A stretch of DNA of 64,000 nt from Symmachiella macrocystis (GTDB lineage: Bacteria; Planctomycetota; Planctomycetia; Planctomycetales; Planctomycetaceae), in the NCBI RefSeq assembly GCF_007860075.1, contig NZ_SJPP01000001.1, positions 1,510,501 to 1,574,500 of the forward strand, in the 5' to 3' direction. The notes under the pieces are model-generated. The model worked only from the letters and a program-made list of their open reading frames with translations. It did not search any database and was not told the DNA's origin. A program made the position numbers and the translations under genes. Of this stretch, positions 18,096-28,667 are shown piece after piece. Numbering within the stretch: the first letter of the stretch is position 1; each line of letters opens with the position of its first letter.

Positions 18096-20309
18096 GTGTT
18101 AACCAGCATAGCCCGCACGTTTCCATTCATCTGGCCCTACCGACGCCGCCTGATGGTGTCGGTCTTCTTTGCCTTAGCGGTGGGTTTGTTGTGGGGAACC
18201 AATCTATCTATTTCGTACCCAGTGTTTGAGGTATTGCTGGGGGACCAGAATATGGACCAGCATGCACTGGAGGAGATCGCGAAACTAGAAGCGGACAAAG
18301 AAAAGCATCGGCAGGATATTGCCGAACTCCATGAGGAAATGGAACTAGCAGGGAGTAGTCGGGCCCAATCGCGAATTGAGTCCGAAATCAAAGTCAATAC
18401 GGATGAGCTATCGGAAACGGAAACCCAACTCGCTTGGCAACGCTGGCTGCTGGCACACGTTTATAAGCATTTGTCTGAGGACCGCTTTAGCGCGTTCGCT
18501 GCGATCATGGGGGTTTTATTGGTAGCGACAGTCCTCAAAGGGATCTGCGTTTTCATTCAGGAATATCTCGTCGGTGGCGTTGTGCAATTGAGCATTATGA
18601 GCATTCGCAAACGGCTGTTTCGCAATACGCTGGCGCTGGATTATCAGTCTCTCTCGGCCGAAGGGACCTCGGAACTGACATCGCGATTCACGTATGACAT
18701 GGACGTGCTAACCAACGGCTTGTACCTGTTGGGGGGCAAGGTAATTCGCGAGCCGATCAAAGCCGTCGTCTGCTTGAGTGGGGCGTTGTGGATCAATTGG
18801 CGGTTGACGGTGCTTTCGTTCATTATCGCGCCCCTGGCGGGCATCGTGTTTTATCGTTTTGGCCGCACCCTGAAAAAGGCCAGTCATCGCTCGATTGAGA
18901 GTATGGCGCGGATGTACAAAGTCATCGGCGAGACGTTTGACTCGCTGAAAGTTGTCATGGCATTCAATGGGCAGCGTGCACAGCGGCGGCGATTTCACCA
19001 CGAAAACAAGACATTTTTTGAAAAGTCCATGAAGTTGGTCAAAATCGATGCGTTGACCAGTCCCACCACAGAGTTTTTGGGCTTGGTGGCGGTTTCGCTC
19101 GGCTTATTTCCGGCTGTTTATTTGGTTCTCAGTGGCAATGAATCGATTTGGGGAATTCGACTGGCCAACGGACCCATGACGCTCCCGGAATTGGCGTTGC
19201 TATACTCCTTCCTGGTGGGCATTAGCGACCCGGCACGAAAATTGTCGAGCATTTACGCGAAATTGAAACGCGCCTCGGCCGCAGCGGATCGAATTTTCAC
19301 ATTCATGGACCGGCGGTCGGCCGTCGTGGAGACACGGCAACCGAAACAATTGCCTCGGCATAGCGTTTCAATCGAGTTCAATGATTTGAATTTTGCCTAT
19401 CACTCCAAAGCGGAGCATACGCCGCCGTTGGCTCTGAGGGAGATCAACATGTCGGTCATGGCTGGTGAAACGATCGCGGTGGTTGGCTCGAATGGTTCAG
19501 GCAAGTCGACCTTGATCAATTTGTTGCCCCGATTTTTTGACCCGGACCACGGCAGTGTGATGGTCGACGGCATTGATATTCGCGATGTTCGGTTGGCGGA
19601 TCTGCGTGCTCAGATTGGCGTCGTCACCCAGGAAACGTTGCTGTTTGACGAGACGATCGAGAGCAATATCCGCTACGGCTGCCCCGGGGCGACCGATGCG
19701 GAGGTGGAGCAAGCGGCGCGGCAAGCGCACGTGATGGAGTTTCTGGCCAAGCTTCCCGCCGGAATGCAGACCCGAGTGGGGGAAAAAGGTTGCCGGCTCT
19801 CTGGCGGGCAACGGCAGCGGATCGCCCTGGCTCGGGCAATTTTGCGAAATCCGTCGATTCTGATCTTAGACGAGGCAACCAGCGCCATCGATTCCCACAG
19901 TGAATTGTTAATCCACGAGACTCTGGAGGAATTCACCACGGGGCGGACGACGTTCATCATCACCCATTCTCTGGGGCAAAGCATGTTGAATCTGGTGTCG
20001 CGGATTGCTGTCATGGATCACGGGCAATTGACGGCGATGGGGACGCACGAGGAACTCCTCCAGGAGTGCGATCTGTATCGCAAGTTGCACCATGTGCAGT
20101 CCCAACAGCGGACCGCATTGCAGGTGGTCGGCGGCTACAGCGAAGAAAACGTGATTTCGCTGGATAACGGTGCAGCTGACGAGGAGGACGGGCGTGGACC
20201 GGTAGGTACAGGCCCCCGCCGGACGACGCGCACGCCGCCACTATCGCAGGATTCGGCACACGTGGGCGATCATCCTCTGAAAGGTCCCTTGCGGAAAAAG
20301 GCCCACTGA
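18096..20309 (+). CDS. MsbA-type ABC exporter (fused permease and ATPase) with extra coiled coil
   Basis: The GTG at 18096 follows AAGGA at about 10 bases; the product has 737 residues. The N-terminal membrane domain (about 15-360) is followed by an ATPase with Walker A GSNGSGKST (about 464-472), signature LSGGQRQR (about 568), Walker B ILILDEAT (about 588) and an H-loop (IITHS). It fits the type IV exporter family of lipid A and multidrug flippases and acts as a homodimer. Between the first two membrane helices (about residues 52-120) lies an unusual charged helical insert that looks like coiled coil. The last 60 residues are polar and disordered. The substrate is unknown; MsbA-like lipid export is a guess. 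Confidence 0.9.
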   Translation: MLTSIARTFPFIWPYRRRLMVSVFFALAVGLLWGTNLSISYPVFEVLLGDQNMDQHALEEIAKLEADKEKHRQDIAELHEEMELAGSSRAQSRIESEIKVNTDELSETETQLAWQRWLLAHVYKHLSEDRFSAFAAIMGVLLVATVLKGICVFIQEYLVGGVVQLSIMSIRKRLFRNTLALDYQSLSAEGTSELTSRFTYDMDVLTNGLYLLGGKVIREPIKAVVCLSGALWINWRLTVLSFIIAPLAGIVFYRFGRTLKKASHRSIESMARMYKVIGETFDSLKVVMAFNGQRAQRRRFHHENKTFFEKSMKLVKIDALTSPTTEFLGLVAVSLGLFPAVYLVLSGNESIWGIRLANGPMTLPELALLYSFLVGISDPARKLSSIYAKLKRASAAADRIFTFMDRRSAVVETRQPKQLPRHSVSIEFNDLNFAYHSKAEHTPPLALREINMSVMAGETIAVVGSNGSGKSTLINLLPRFFDPDHGSVMVDGIDIRDVRLADLRAQIGVVTQETLLFDETIESNIRYGCPGATDAEVEQAARQAHVMEFLAKLPAGMQTRVGEKGCRLSGGQRQRIALARAILRNPSILILDEATSAIDSHSELLIHETLEEFTTGRTTFIITHSLGQSMLNLVSRIAVMDHGQLTAMGTHEELLQECDLYRKLHHVQSQQRTALQVVGGYSEENVISLDNGAADEEDGRGPVGTGPRRTTRTPPLSQDSAHVGDHPLKGPLRKKAH

Positions 20310-21262
20310 ACGGCCGGCTGCAGTTGGACATGATGAGTCCAAAGTGTCCTGAAGAACTTTAGCAATAACTGAATGACAAGCCGGATTTGCGCGGCGGCGC
20401 GGGGAACGCTAGGGCAAAGAACTCCAGATTGGCTTATTGAGATGTCGGTAGCCGATGTTGCCGGAGAGAACCTCCACAACGGTGCCAATTCTCCTCGGCT
20501 CGCATGATCTGTTGAAAAAGGTCAGAAAAACGATCCGTTCGGTTGACAATTCCTCAAGAATTGGGCACGGTCAGGGAAAGTTGTTGATGCTGCCGGTTGA
20601 CTTGTGAGTTGCAAATTGCGAATAATGGAATGCGGCAGAGTTGGGATGTCCGGCCGGTGATTGGAGCACCAACTATTGAGATTCGTCACGCCGAATGTGA
20701 TGCCGGGTCTGAGTCTGGACGGGAAATGCCCAGGATTTGATGATCGGAATGGTAGTCCGACAGTCTGGGTATTTTGGATTTCCCCCAACATCAAAAAGAA
20801 GGGTGATACGGTTTTCGCGACAGAGACATGGACGCTATCCAAGCGACGATGCGACCCTTTCAAAAACCGCCCCACTCGACGTGGCCGCACGTCTGGGGAG
20901 GCGAAGGAAATCAAGCGGCTCCTCATCGAGGAGGCGCAAAATTTCTACATCCGAGGTGTGTAAGGAGAGATGAATTGCGCTCCACAAGCCCCTCAGGGAC
21001 ATTGCTGACTCTCTGGATGAACAAACAGAATAAAACTCTGTCTGAAAATAATGGCGATAGGGCCACGGCGTAGACCGCTGGCCACGCGCCGCATCTGACA
21101 ATGAAATGTCGGGTGAATAGCATGTTGTCGTTGGATCGGAAACGACAGAAACTAACAGATTGAATGGAACTTTGGGAACCGACGTATCAAAGAGTGAGGC
21201 CGCACACCAGGGGCCGTACACGGACGTGCGTAGACCACTTTCCAGAAAGGGAGTGATAACCG
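20310..21262. other. Long leader/intergenic region before the sigma factor gene
   Basis: The 953 bases have no gene with recognisable features; the frames in it are short and lack family motifs. Visible structures: CAATTC/GAATTG (20547-20552 with 20558-20563) just after a TTGACA, and a stem TGTCGTT/AACGACA (21126-21132 with 21141-21147) about 120 bases before the start codon. A long 5' untranslated region or an unrecognised small RNA is possible. Confidence 0.35.
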
Positions 21263-22954
<1,692 letters not shown>

Positions 22955-22984
22955 GCAACTGCCGGATCAGCAATGACAGATTTC

Positions 22985-23023
22985 AGCCACCGTAAGCCAT
23001 ACGCTTGCGGTGGCTGTATTTTT
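22985..23023 (+). terminator. Rho-independent terminator of the sigma factor gene
   Basis: AGCCACCGTAAGC (22985-22997) pairs with GCTTGCGGTGGCT (23003-23015), a 13-pair stem with a five-base loop, followed by GTATTTTT. It lies 31 bases past the stop codon and works only on the forward strand, since the other side lacks a T run. Confidence 0.9.
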
Positions 23024-23070
23024 GTAGGGCGCCCGCAGGGATCCACGTCCGCTGACACGCGTGCCGTCGG

Positions 23071-24240
23071 TCATTGCCCTGCGGAGCGGCTACCGTCGGG
23101 CGAACCGGCGATGGGAATACCCTCCGGCAAGGGGCGAGCTGCGACGTTGAAGCCGTTGGCGTGCACGACCGTTTGCAATTCGCGAAACAAGCCGAAGCTG
23201 TCGGGGTAGACCCACATGGTGAGGGTCGTCTCAGGTGGGGCGCCTTTGAGGACTTCCACAAATCGCGATCCAACGCGGAGCGCTTCCTCGGCGGTTTCCG
23301 CATCCACCTCCGATGTCACTTGCATCTGCCACGCTGTCACCGCAACGCGGAACATTCCCGGACCGTGCTTCAACTCATCGACCATCGACAATGGCTTGCG
23401 TTCGACGAGGTAGCGCATGCGGTAACCTTCAATGGGCCCAATGAATCCTTGATGCGTGCGTGTCCGCGAGAGCAACGCGCGGCGGTGCCCGAGATGGGTT
23501 TTCAAACTATCGATCAACTGTTTGAGCGGAACGTAGGAAATACGATTGTTTTCGAGACGAAAGTGGTATTCCTCTCCCTCGACAATTTGGCTGACCGGCG
23601 TCAGCTTGTGGATGATTTCTTTGACTGGCGGTCGTTGGGTATCGCGGGTTTTGATTTCGTCGGCCAAGATCGCCAAGTGCGTCATATCGTCCGCAACGTT
23701 CTGCTTGCGCGCGTTGAGCTCTGCCGTTTGCCGATCCACCTGGGCGCGGATCTGCTTCGACTCTTTTCGAGCTGCCGTTGCCGCTGCCGCGAGTTCGTCT
23801 TGCGAGGCAATGGCACTGGCAAGCTGCGGCGTGACATCTGCGACGTCGCGATTGAGTTTGTCAATCTCTCGCTGCAGTTGTGTGATGTCGGCCAGCAATT
23901 GTGGAGAAGGTTGCGGCGGCCGGACCGGCTCCGGTTTTGGCTTGGGTTCGACTTTGACAACAGGGGGGGGCGGTTCGGGCGGTAGCACTTCCTCGCTGGG
24001 TGATTCCGTGGCAGCGCCCATTGCCACTTCGATCTTGGGTGGCGGTTCCACAACAATCGGCGCGGGCACGGGTTCAGCGGGGATTGCCGCCGTTTCGGTC
24101 TCCGGAGTGGCCGGCATCTGGCTCACCCGGACTCCGGCAATCACGATGAGGATGATCAAGATTCCAACGATGTTGGCAATGATATCCAGAAACGAGTCGG
24201 ATCCCGATTCCAGATCACCCTTTTTGCGACGGCGGCTCAT
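23071..24240 (-). CDS. TolR/MotB-type single-helix protein with membrane aspartate (motor operon, third gene)
   Basis: The ATG at 24240 overlaps the stop of the upstream gene (ATGA) and follows a perfect AGGAGG at 7 bases. The 389-residue protein has one N-terminal helix beginning FLDIIANIVGILI, whose Asp19 sits where TolR, ExbD and MotB carry the ion-binding aspartate. A Pro-rich linker and coiled coil (about 110-200) follow. The periplasmic domain (about 215-375) has RISYVPL and MWVYPDSFGLFRELQTVV. This domain resembles that of the preceding gene product (RFLP; LIVRPEGSVTYYMARKFL). It most likely forms the force-transmitting rod of an ion-driven motor with the ExbB-like protein. It carries no recognisable OmpA peptidoglycan-binding motif. 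Confidence 0.8.
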   Translation of the reverse strand: MSRRRKKGDLESGSDSFLDIIANIVGILIILIVIAGVRVSQMPATPETETAAIPAEPVPAPIVVEPPPKIEVAMGAATESPSEEVLPPEPPPPVVKVEPKPKPEPVRPPQPSPQLLADITQLQREIDKLNRDVADVTPQLASAIASQDELAAAATAARKESKQIRAQVDRQTAELNARKQNVADDMTHLAILADEIKTRDTQRPPVKEIIHKLTPVSQIVEGEEYHFRLENNRISYVPLKQLIDSLKTHLGHRRALLSRTRTHQGFIGPIEGYRMRYLVERKPLSMVDELKHGPGMFRVAVTAWQMQVTSEVDAETAEEALRVGSRFVEVLKGAPPETTLTMWVYPDSFGLFRELQTVVHANGFNVAARPLPEGIPIAGSPDGSRSAGQ

Positions 24241-26681
24241 CGGGAGACCTCCTGTTTTGTTCCAACAGCGGCTGCCTCTCCGTAAGTCGTCTTAGTCGAA
24301 AGTCCCCCCTTGCGGAGCGCCTGTTCGATTGGCTTGGAAATATGGACCGCTTGCGACGAGACGCGAAATCTGACATAGGGAACCCAATAAAATCCCGAGG
24401 GGGGATCGCCCCACGTCTTGGCGTTTTCATCAATGTCCACGATCACCGCGCGCACCACTTGTTGCTCTGTTTCCCCATGTCCAAGAACGATCGCCATCTC
24501 CAACTTACCAACTTGGATGCGGTCAGGCGTGACCACCACGTTGACAGACCGTTCGATACCGATTCCCGCGCGGCGCGACAAACCCCAGCCTCGCTTGGAT
24601 AGATTCTTTTGCATCCGATCCATTTGTTGTTGACGGTTGAGGGTCAACTGCGGCAAAGTGGGTTGGCCTTGCTGTCCAATCGCCGACGGCGATGACGTTC
24701 CGCCAGCTTGCGGAGATTTTGGTGCAGAGTTTTGCCCCGGCGAGCCTGTCGAACGACCGACGTAAGGCGCTTTGGCCAATTCGTTTCCAGTGGGATGCGC
24801 TTGAGGGCCTGCTTGTCCGCGGCCCGGTTTTCCATCGCTCGAAGGAGATTGCGGTCCACGCGCATTCGCCTCTGTGCTGGTTTGCGGCGGACTTCCCGGT
24901 TGCCCCCCTTGCTCTGTCGAGCCGGTTTGCCCGCTGTTGTTGCCGCTCAGATTCTGCTCAAGCGGGTTGCGAGTTCCCGCCTGCGTTGGATCGAGATCAT
25001 CGAACAGCGGAGAGGTGCCGTTGTCGCTATCCGAGGGCTGTCGATTGCCCCCCGAGGACTGTGGATTCCCGCCGGGCGATTGCGTCCTGCCGGAGGCCTG
25101 TGGGTTACTCCCCTTAGGTCCCAGTCCAGCGAGGCTTGCCGCTTGGTCTTCGTTTGCAGCTCCTCGGCTCCAACCCGGTTCCAAGGCCTGCGCGTCGGAC
25201 GGGGAGAGGAAGCGTCGCGGGATTTCACCGGCGTGCTCAAAGGCGTCGGTCGGATCTTCTGCCGGTGCACGGGTCGCTGGGATTTGATGCCCGCCCGGAT
25301 TCTTAGAGCCGTTTTGACCGTACTGCGACGGAACTTCATCCCATCCCGGCAACGATGATTGCGGATTCTGTTTCGGCTGTGTTGGTTGCAAGCGACGTCC
25401 GCCTGGTCCGCGACCCTGAGTTCTGGGCCCCTGAGTCCCGCGACTAGCTGACCCCCTGCCCCCCGAAGCATTTCCCTGTTCGGCAATGCGACGACGATGC
25501 CGACGAGCTTTTGCCGCAAAGCGTGAGGCGTTGGAGGTCCCTTGAGAGAATGGCAGTTCCGGGTCGGCCATTTCTTCCTCGTCAGGAAACTCGGACAATG
25601 CATCCATGCTGCCGCGGACCGCGTATTTGCGAATCACGTCGCTACGATTTTTGAGTGATTCTGCAATGGCTTGTCGCAAAACTTGCTGTGCTTGAGGATC
25701 AGCGGCCGGTAATTCCCAGGCGAAGTCTTCTTCGATCAATTCATAGCCGTAGGGCTCTTGCCATTCGGTGAGAAATTTGCGGGCCATATAATAGGTCACA
25801 CTCCCTTCGGGCCGCACGATCAACATGACATACGGTTCCTCCGCGTTCAGAGCGTTCGGCGCATTGGCTAACCGGGTCCAATGGTCGTTCAGCGCCCGGA
25901 CCCCGGCCAGCAACGGGTTGTAGCCATCGGTGAATCCTTCCAATTGCGACGGCCCGAGAAAGACGTTTTCCGGGAGAAAACGGATACCCTTTTTTGTGCA
26001 TTCGACAAAAATGGGCCGCCGCGTTGTTCCTTGACGACCGTCGTAGGGAATCAACGCATATTTACTGGGCGACGTAGCTCGGCGATTTTCCAGTTCCTCC
26101 AATTTCTCTTCCGTTTTGCGGATTTTCAACAACAACCGCTTCCGCTCCGCTTGAATTTCCTGGCTCTCATCGCCAACGCGCGATTGATCGGTCTGCAATT
26201 TGTCCAGCGCTGCCTGTTGTTGTTTCAGATCCTGCCGCGCGGCATCCAATGCGCGCTGGGCTGCCAACAATTCCGCGGACTGTTCAGCCAGTTGTTGCCG
26301 GCGGCGCTCTTGCTGAATTTTCAAATCCGCGATTTGGCGGCGGAGTTTGATATTGGGATCCGGCACGGTGATGAGCGGTGGGATCGGTTTGGGTTCCGGC
26401 GGCGGTTCGACTTTGGGAAGGACCACAACAAACTCCGGCGCGGCGTCGAGCGTCTCGCGATCCGGCGATTCATAGGGGGCGACCTCGATAAACGGATTGG
26501 GTGTGGGGGTTGGCTCTGGGGCTTTGACTTCCACAACTTTTTTCTTCTGCGCCGACTCATCACCGATCATTTGTGTGGTGACGATCAACAAGAAGATCAG
26601 CGCTCCCATCGCGCACACCAAAACCGCCAAAAACGGAAATAGCGAGACGGTCAAATTAGAGCGTGATGGACGGCGGCTCAT
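24237..26681 (-). CDS. TolR/MotB-like single-helix protein lacking the membrane aspartate (motor operon, second gene)
   Basis: The 814-residue protein begins MSRR like its neighbour, and its helix (SLFPFLAVLVCAMGALIFLL) aligns with the neighbour's so that Ala19 replaces the ion-binding Asp19. A Pro-rich linker and a coiled coil (about 105-205) follow. The periplasmic domain (about 210-345) has RPIFVECTKKGIRFLP and LIVRPEGSVTYYMARKFL. A long Gln/Pro/Gly/Ser-rich disordered stretch (about 385-650) precedes a C-terminal beta-rich domain (about 680-800, VNVVVTPDRIQVG and FYWVPYVRFRVSS). It is probably a second, non-conducting stator or rod subunit of the same complex. The disordered part could cross the cell wall or periplasm. 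Confidence 0.8.
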   Translation of the reverse strand: MSRRPSRSNLTVSLFPFLAVLVCAMGALIFLLIVTTQMIGDESAQKKKVVEVKAPEPTPTPNPFIEVAPYESPDRETLDAAPEFVVVLPKVEPPPEPKPIPPLITVPDPNIKLRRQIADLKIQQERRRQQLAEQSAELLAAQRALDAARQDLKQQQAALDKLQTDQSRVGDESQEIQAERKRLLLKIRKTEEKLEELENRRATSPSKYALIPYDGRQGTTRRPIFVECTKKGIRFLPENVFLGPSQLEGFTDGYNPLLAGVRALNDHWTRLANAPNALNAEEPYVMLIVRPEGSVTYYMARKFLTEWQEPYGYELIEEDFAWELPAADPQAQQVLRQAIAESLKNRSDVIRKYAVRGSMDALSEFPDEEEMADPELPFSQGTSNASRFAAKARRHRRRIAEQGNASGGRGSASRGTQGPRTQGRGPGGRRLQPTQPKQNPQSSLPGWDEVPSQYGQNGSKNPGGHQIPATRAPAEDPTDAFEHAGEIPRRFLSPSDAQALEPGWSRGAANEDQAASLAGLGPKGSNPQASGRTQSPGGNPQSSGGNRQPSDSDNGTSPLFDDLDPTQAGTRNPLEQNLSGNNSGQTGSTEQGGQPGSPPQTSTEANARGPQSPSSDGKPGRGQAGPQAHPTGNELAKAPYVGRSTGSPGQNSAPKSPQAGGTSSPSAIGQQGQPTLPQLTLNRQQQMDRMQKNLSKRGWGLSRRAGIGIERSVNVVVTPDRIQVGKLEMAIVLGHGETEQQVVRAVIVDIDENAKTWGDPPSGFYWVPYVRFRVSSQAVHISKPIEQALRKGGLSTKTTYGEAAAVGTKQEVSR

Positions 26682-26795
26682 TCCGGTTTCCGCTAGGGAG
26701 GGAGGACATCAACCCAACAGGCAAGCTGTGTGAGGCGATGTTGAAAGTCGGAGACAACCTGCTGGGGACAATTTGCGACTTCAAGACTCGAAACA

Positions 26796-28265
26796 CTACG
26801 CCGCTTTGCTGCGGACCGTTAACAAGTGCACCGCTGCGCTGAGGTTGTGCAGCGTTTCGTCAAACGCTTCGACGGAACGAATGGCGCTGAGGTTTTCGGC
26901 AAGTGTTCCCTGCAGACGCACTAGGTTTTCTTCCTGTTCGACGATGCGGGACAACAACTCCCCTTGATGCTGCAGTTGCCCAACCTGAGCCGTCATCGCT
27001 TGTGAAGCGGTGCTCAGTTCTGAATTCCAGTGTTCGGCGGTCGAAGAAATCGAGGTGGTGATCTGTTCGGTTTGCACCTTGAGATCGTCTCGCACAGTGG
27101 CAATTTGATTGAACAACAATTGTCGCTGCTCATCCATCGATTCCTGCGCGGCTCGTTGTTGTTCCGTCATGGATTCGCGCTGGGCATCCATCATGCTGGC
27201 GATTTGCTGTGAGACACCTTGGTAACCGCTGAGCAGTTCTTGGCGAGCTGTGGCCAATTGCTGGGCGTGGTCGGCCAACGTCGACTCCGTCCCGGCGTGC
27301 AGCGAGGCGGCTAGGGAGGACTGTTGTTTCTCCATGGTCTCCGACCACCGCTCGCGCAATTGCCCGAGATTCGTTTGCCAAGCGTCCGCATGCTGGGCGA
27401 CGATGGCTTCTGTTTGAGTCAGCAACTGTGCAGCCGCCTGTTGTTCGGCTTGCAGCAACGGACTGGTCGCATCCGTCTCTGGGAACCAACTGCTAATGTG
27501 ATTGAAGGCGAGTTCGTCGACTTCGTGCAAAATGTTCTGTTCTGATTTCTCAACCCAAAAGGTCAAGAAGACGAGCACTAACGTCAGCCCCAAACCGAGT
27601 GTGGTGGTATCGAAGGCAATTCCCAAACCACCGGTCACTTTGTCCATCGAGGAGGTGAGTTGCTCCGGTTTGACATTGGCAATCGCGATCGTGATCCCCA
27701 TCACTGTGCCCAAAAAACCCAAAATGGGAATCGCCCAAGTGATGGTGCGGATCAGGCTGTAGCTTTCGTGTAAGCGTTCCGACCCGATATCCGAGAGGTA
27801 CTGTTGATGTTCGTATAGGTTTTTTGTTGAGCGCAATCCCCGCACGTTTTGGCAGACTTCGGCGATGCGGCGTACTATAAAAGTGCGTTGAATCCGCCGG
27901 GGGAGTTCGCAAACGACAACCATCATCCGTGTGGCATTTTGCACGGCGTCGTCGGTTTCGCCCGGCAACTCATAAAGTCGTTGTAGTTTCAAAGCCCGTC
28001 GTTGTGTGGTAAGCGAGAGGGCCTTCATCGCCAAAATCGCGATGCCCAAAAAGAACAACGTCGTCTCGGTATAGGACAATATATGCCCCGTGCAATACCG
28101 GCGGGCGAGCGCCTGTTGCACGGGTAGATAAGGCAACGCCGCATAGAATCCGGCGGTAAGCGCTGCCCCCCAGAGCACGGGGGACATGAAAATCGTATCC
28201 AGCCAACCTCGGCTTTTGAGCGTGAGGTTGTCGAGATTATTCCCGGTCGATGTTTGCGTCGCCAT
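26796..28265 (-). CDS. MotA/TolQ/ExbB-type proton channel protein with long coiled-coil tail (motor operon, first gene)
   Basis: The 489-residue protein has four likely membrane helices (about 28-50, 66-85, 173-195, 208-235). The last two carry the family signatures WAIPILGFLGTVMGITIAIANV and GLGIAFDTTTLGLGLTLVLV, with the conserved Gly and Thr residues that line the ion path. A long Gln/Glu/Ala-rich coiled coil (about 270-470) follows in the cytoplasm, as in ZorA-type proteins. ExbB, TolQ and MotA pentamers convert proton or sodium flow into rotation of a dimeric partner. The two TolR/MotB-type genes follow in the same direction after 114 bases. No TonB, Tol-Pal, chemotaxis, Zorya or gliding genes are nearby. 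Confidence 0.9.
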   Translation of the reverse strand: MATQTSTGNNLDNLTLKSRGWLDTIFMSPVLWGAALTAGFYAALPYLPVQQALARRYCTGHILSYTETTLFFLGIAILAMKALSLTTQRRALKLQRLYELPGETDDAVQNATRMMVVVCELPRRIQRTFIVRRIAEVCQNVRGLRSTKNLYEHQQYLSDIGSERLHESYSLIRTITWAIPILGFLGTVMGITIAIANVKPEQLTSSMDKVTGGLGIAFDTTTLGLGLTLVLVFLTFWVEKSEQNILHEVDELAFNHISSWFPETDATSPLLQAEQQAAAQLLTQTEAIVAQHADAWQTNLGQLRERWSETMEKQQSSLAASLHAGTESTLADHAQQLATARQELLSGYQGVSQQIASMMDAQRESMTEQQRAAQESMDEQRQLLFNQIATVRDDLKVQTEQITTSISSTAEHWNSELSTASQAMTAQVGQLQHQGELLSRIVEQEENLVRLQGTLAENLSAIRSVEAFDETLHNLSAAVHLLTVRSKAA

Positions 28266-28667
28266 GATGACTCAACTTCTCTCAGAAAAGCGAACGGTAC
28301 GGATAGGAGATAACGGTTCCCAAGCTCAGCGCATCCAGCCGCCCGGAATCGAAGCAGCCGTTACAATCGGTAGTATCGGACTAGATTCACGCGTCTGTTG
28401 ATCAAATCCGTGCAGCGTGCGCGGATGGGGACAAATGAGATGCGGAGCAACTCAGAAGCAAGAGAGCAACGCAAATCGTGTAGTACAGCCTTGGCAACAC
28501 TGTCAAGACGTGTGCTAACCCAGCAATTGGGCTTCGATGCATGCGACAGACAACCCCGGCGGATTGGAAGGTGAGCATCAGTAAGGAGTTGAACGGTTTC
28601 GCGTTAATCTTAGAATCGCGTAGCGGTTTCTCTCCCAGTGGTTGTCTTTTTTCACTGGGGAATTCAA
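28266..28667. other. Divergent intergenic region
   Basis: The 402 bases separate the leftward motor operon and the rightward MBOAT gene. I see no gene or clear structured element. The right end carries GGGGA, the ribosome binding site of the next gene. Confidence 0.35.

Noticed and set aside
20661-20963. 100-codon forward frame in the gap before the sigma gene
   Set aside because: No recognisable domain, signal or ribosome binding site; composition is like the surrounding intergenic DNA.
23071-28265. Zorya anti-phage system
   Set aside because: The channel protein resembles ZorA in its coiled-coil tail, but neither partner has a visible OmpA-type peptidoglycan-binding domain and no ZorC, ZorD or ZorE gene is adjacent.
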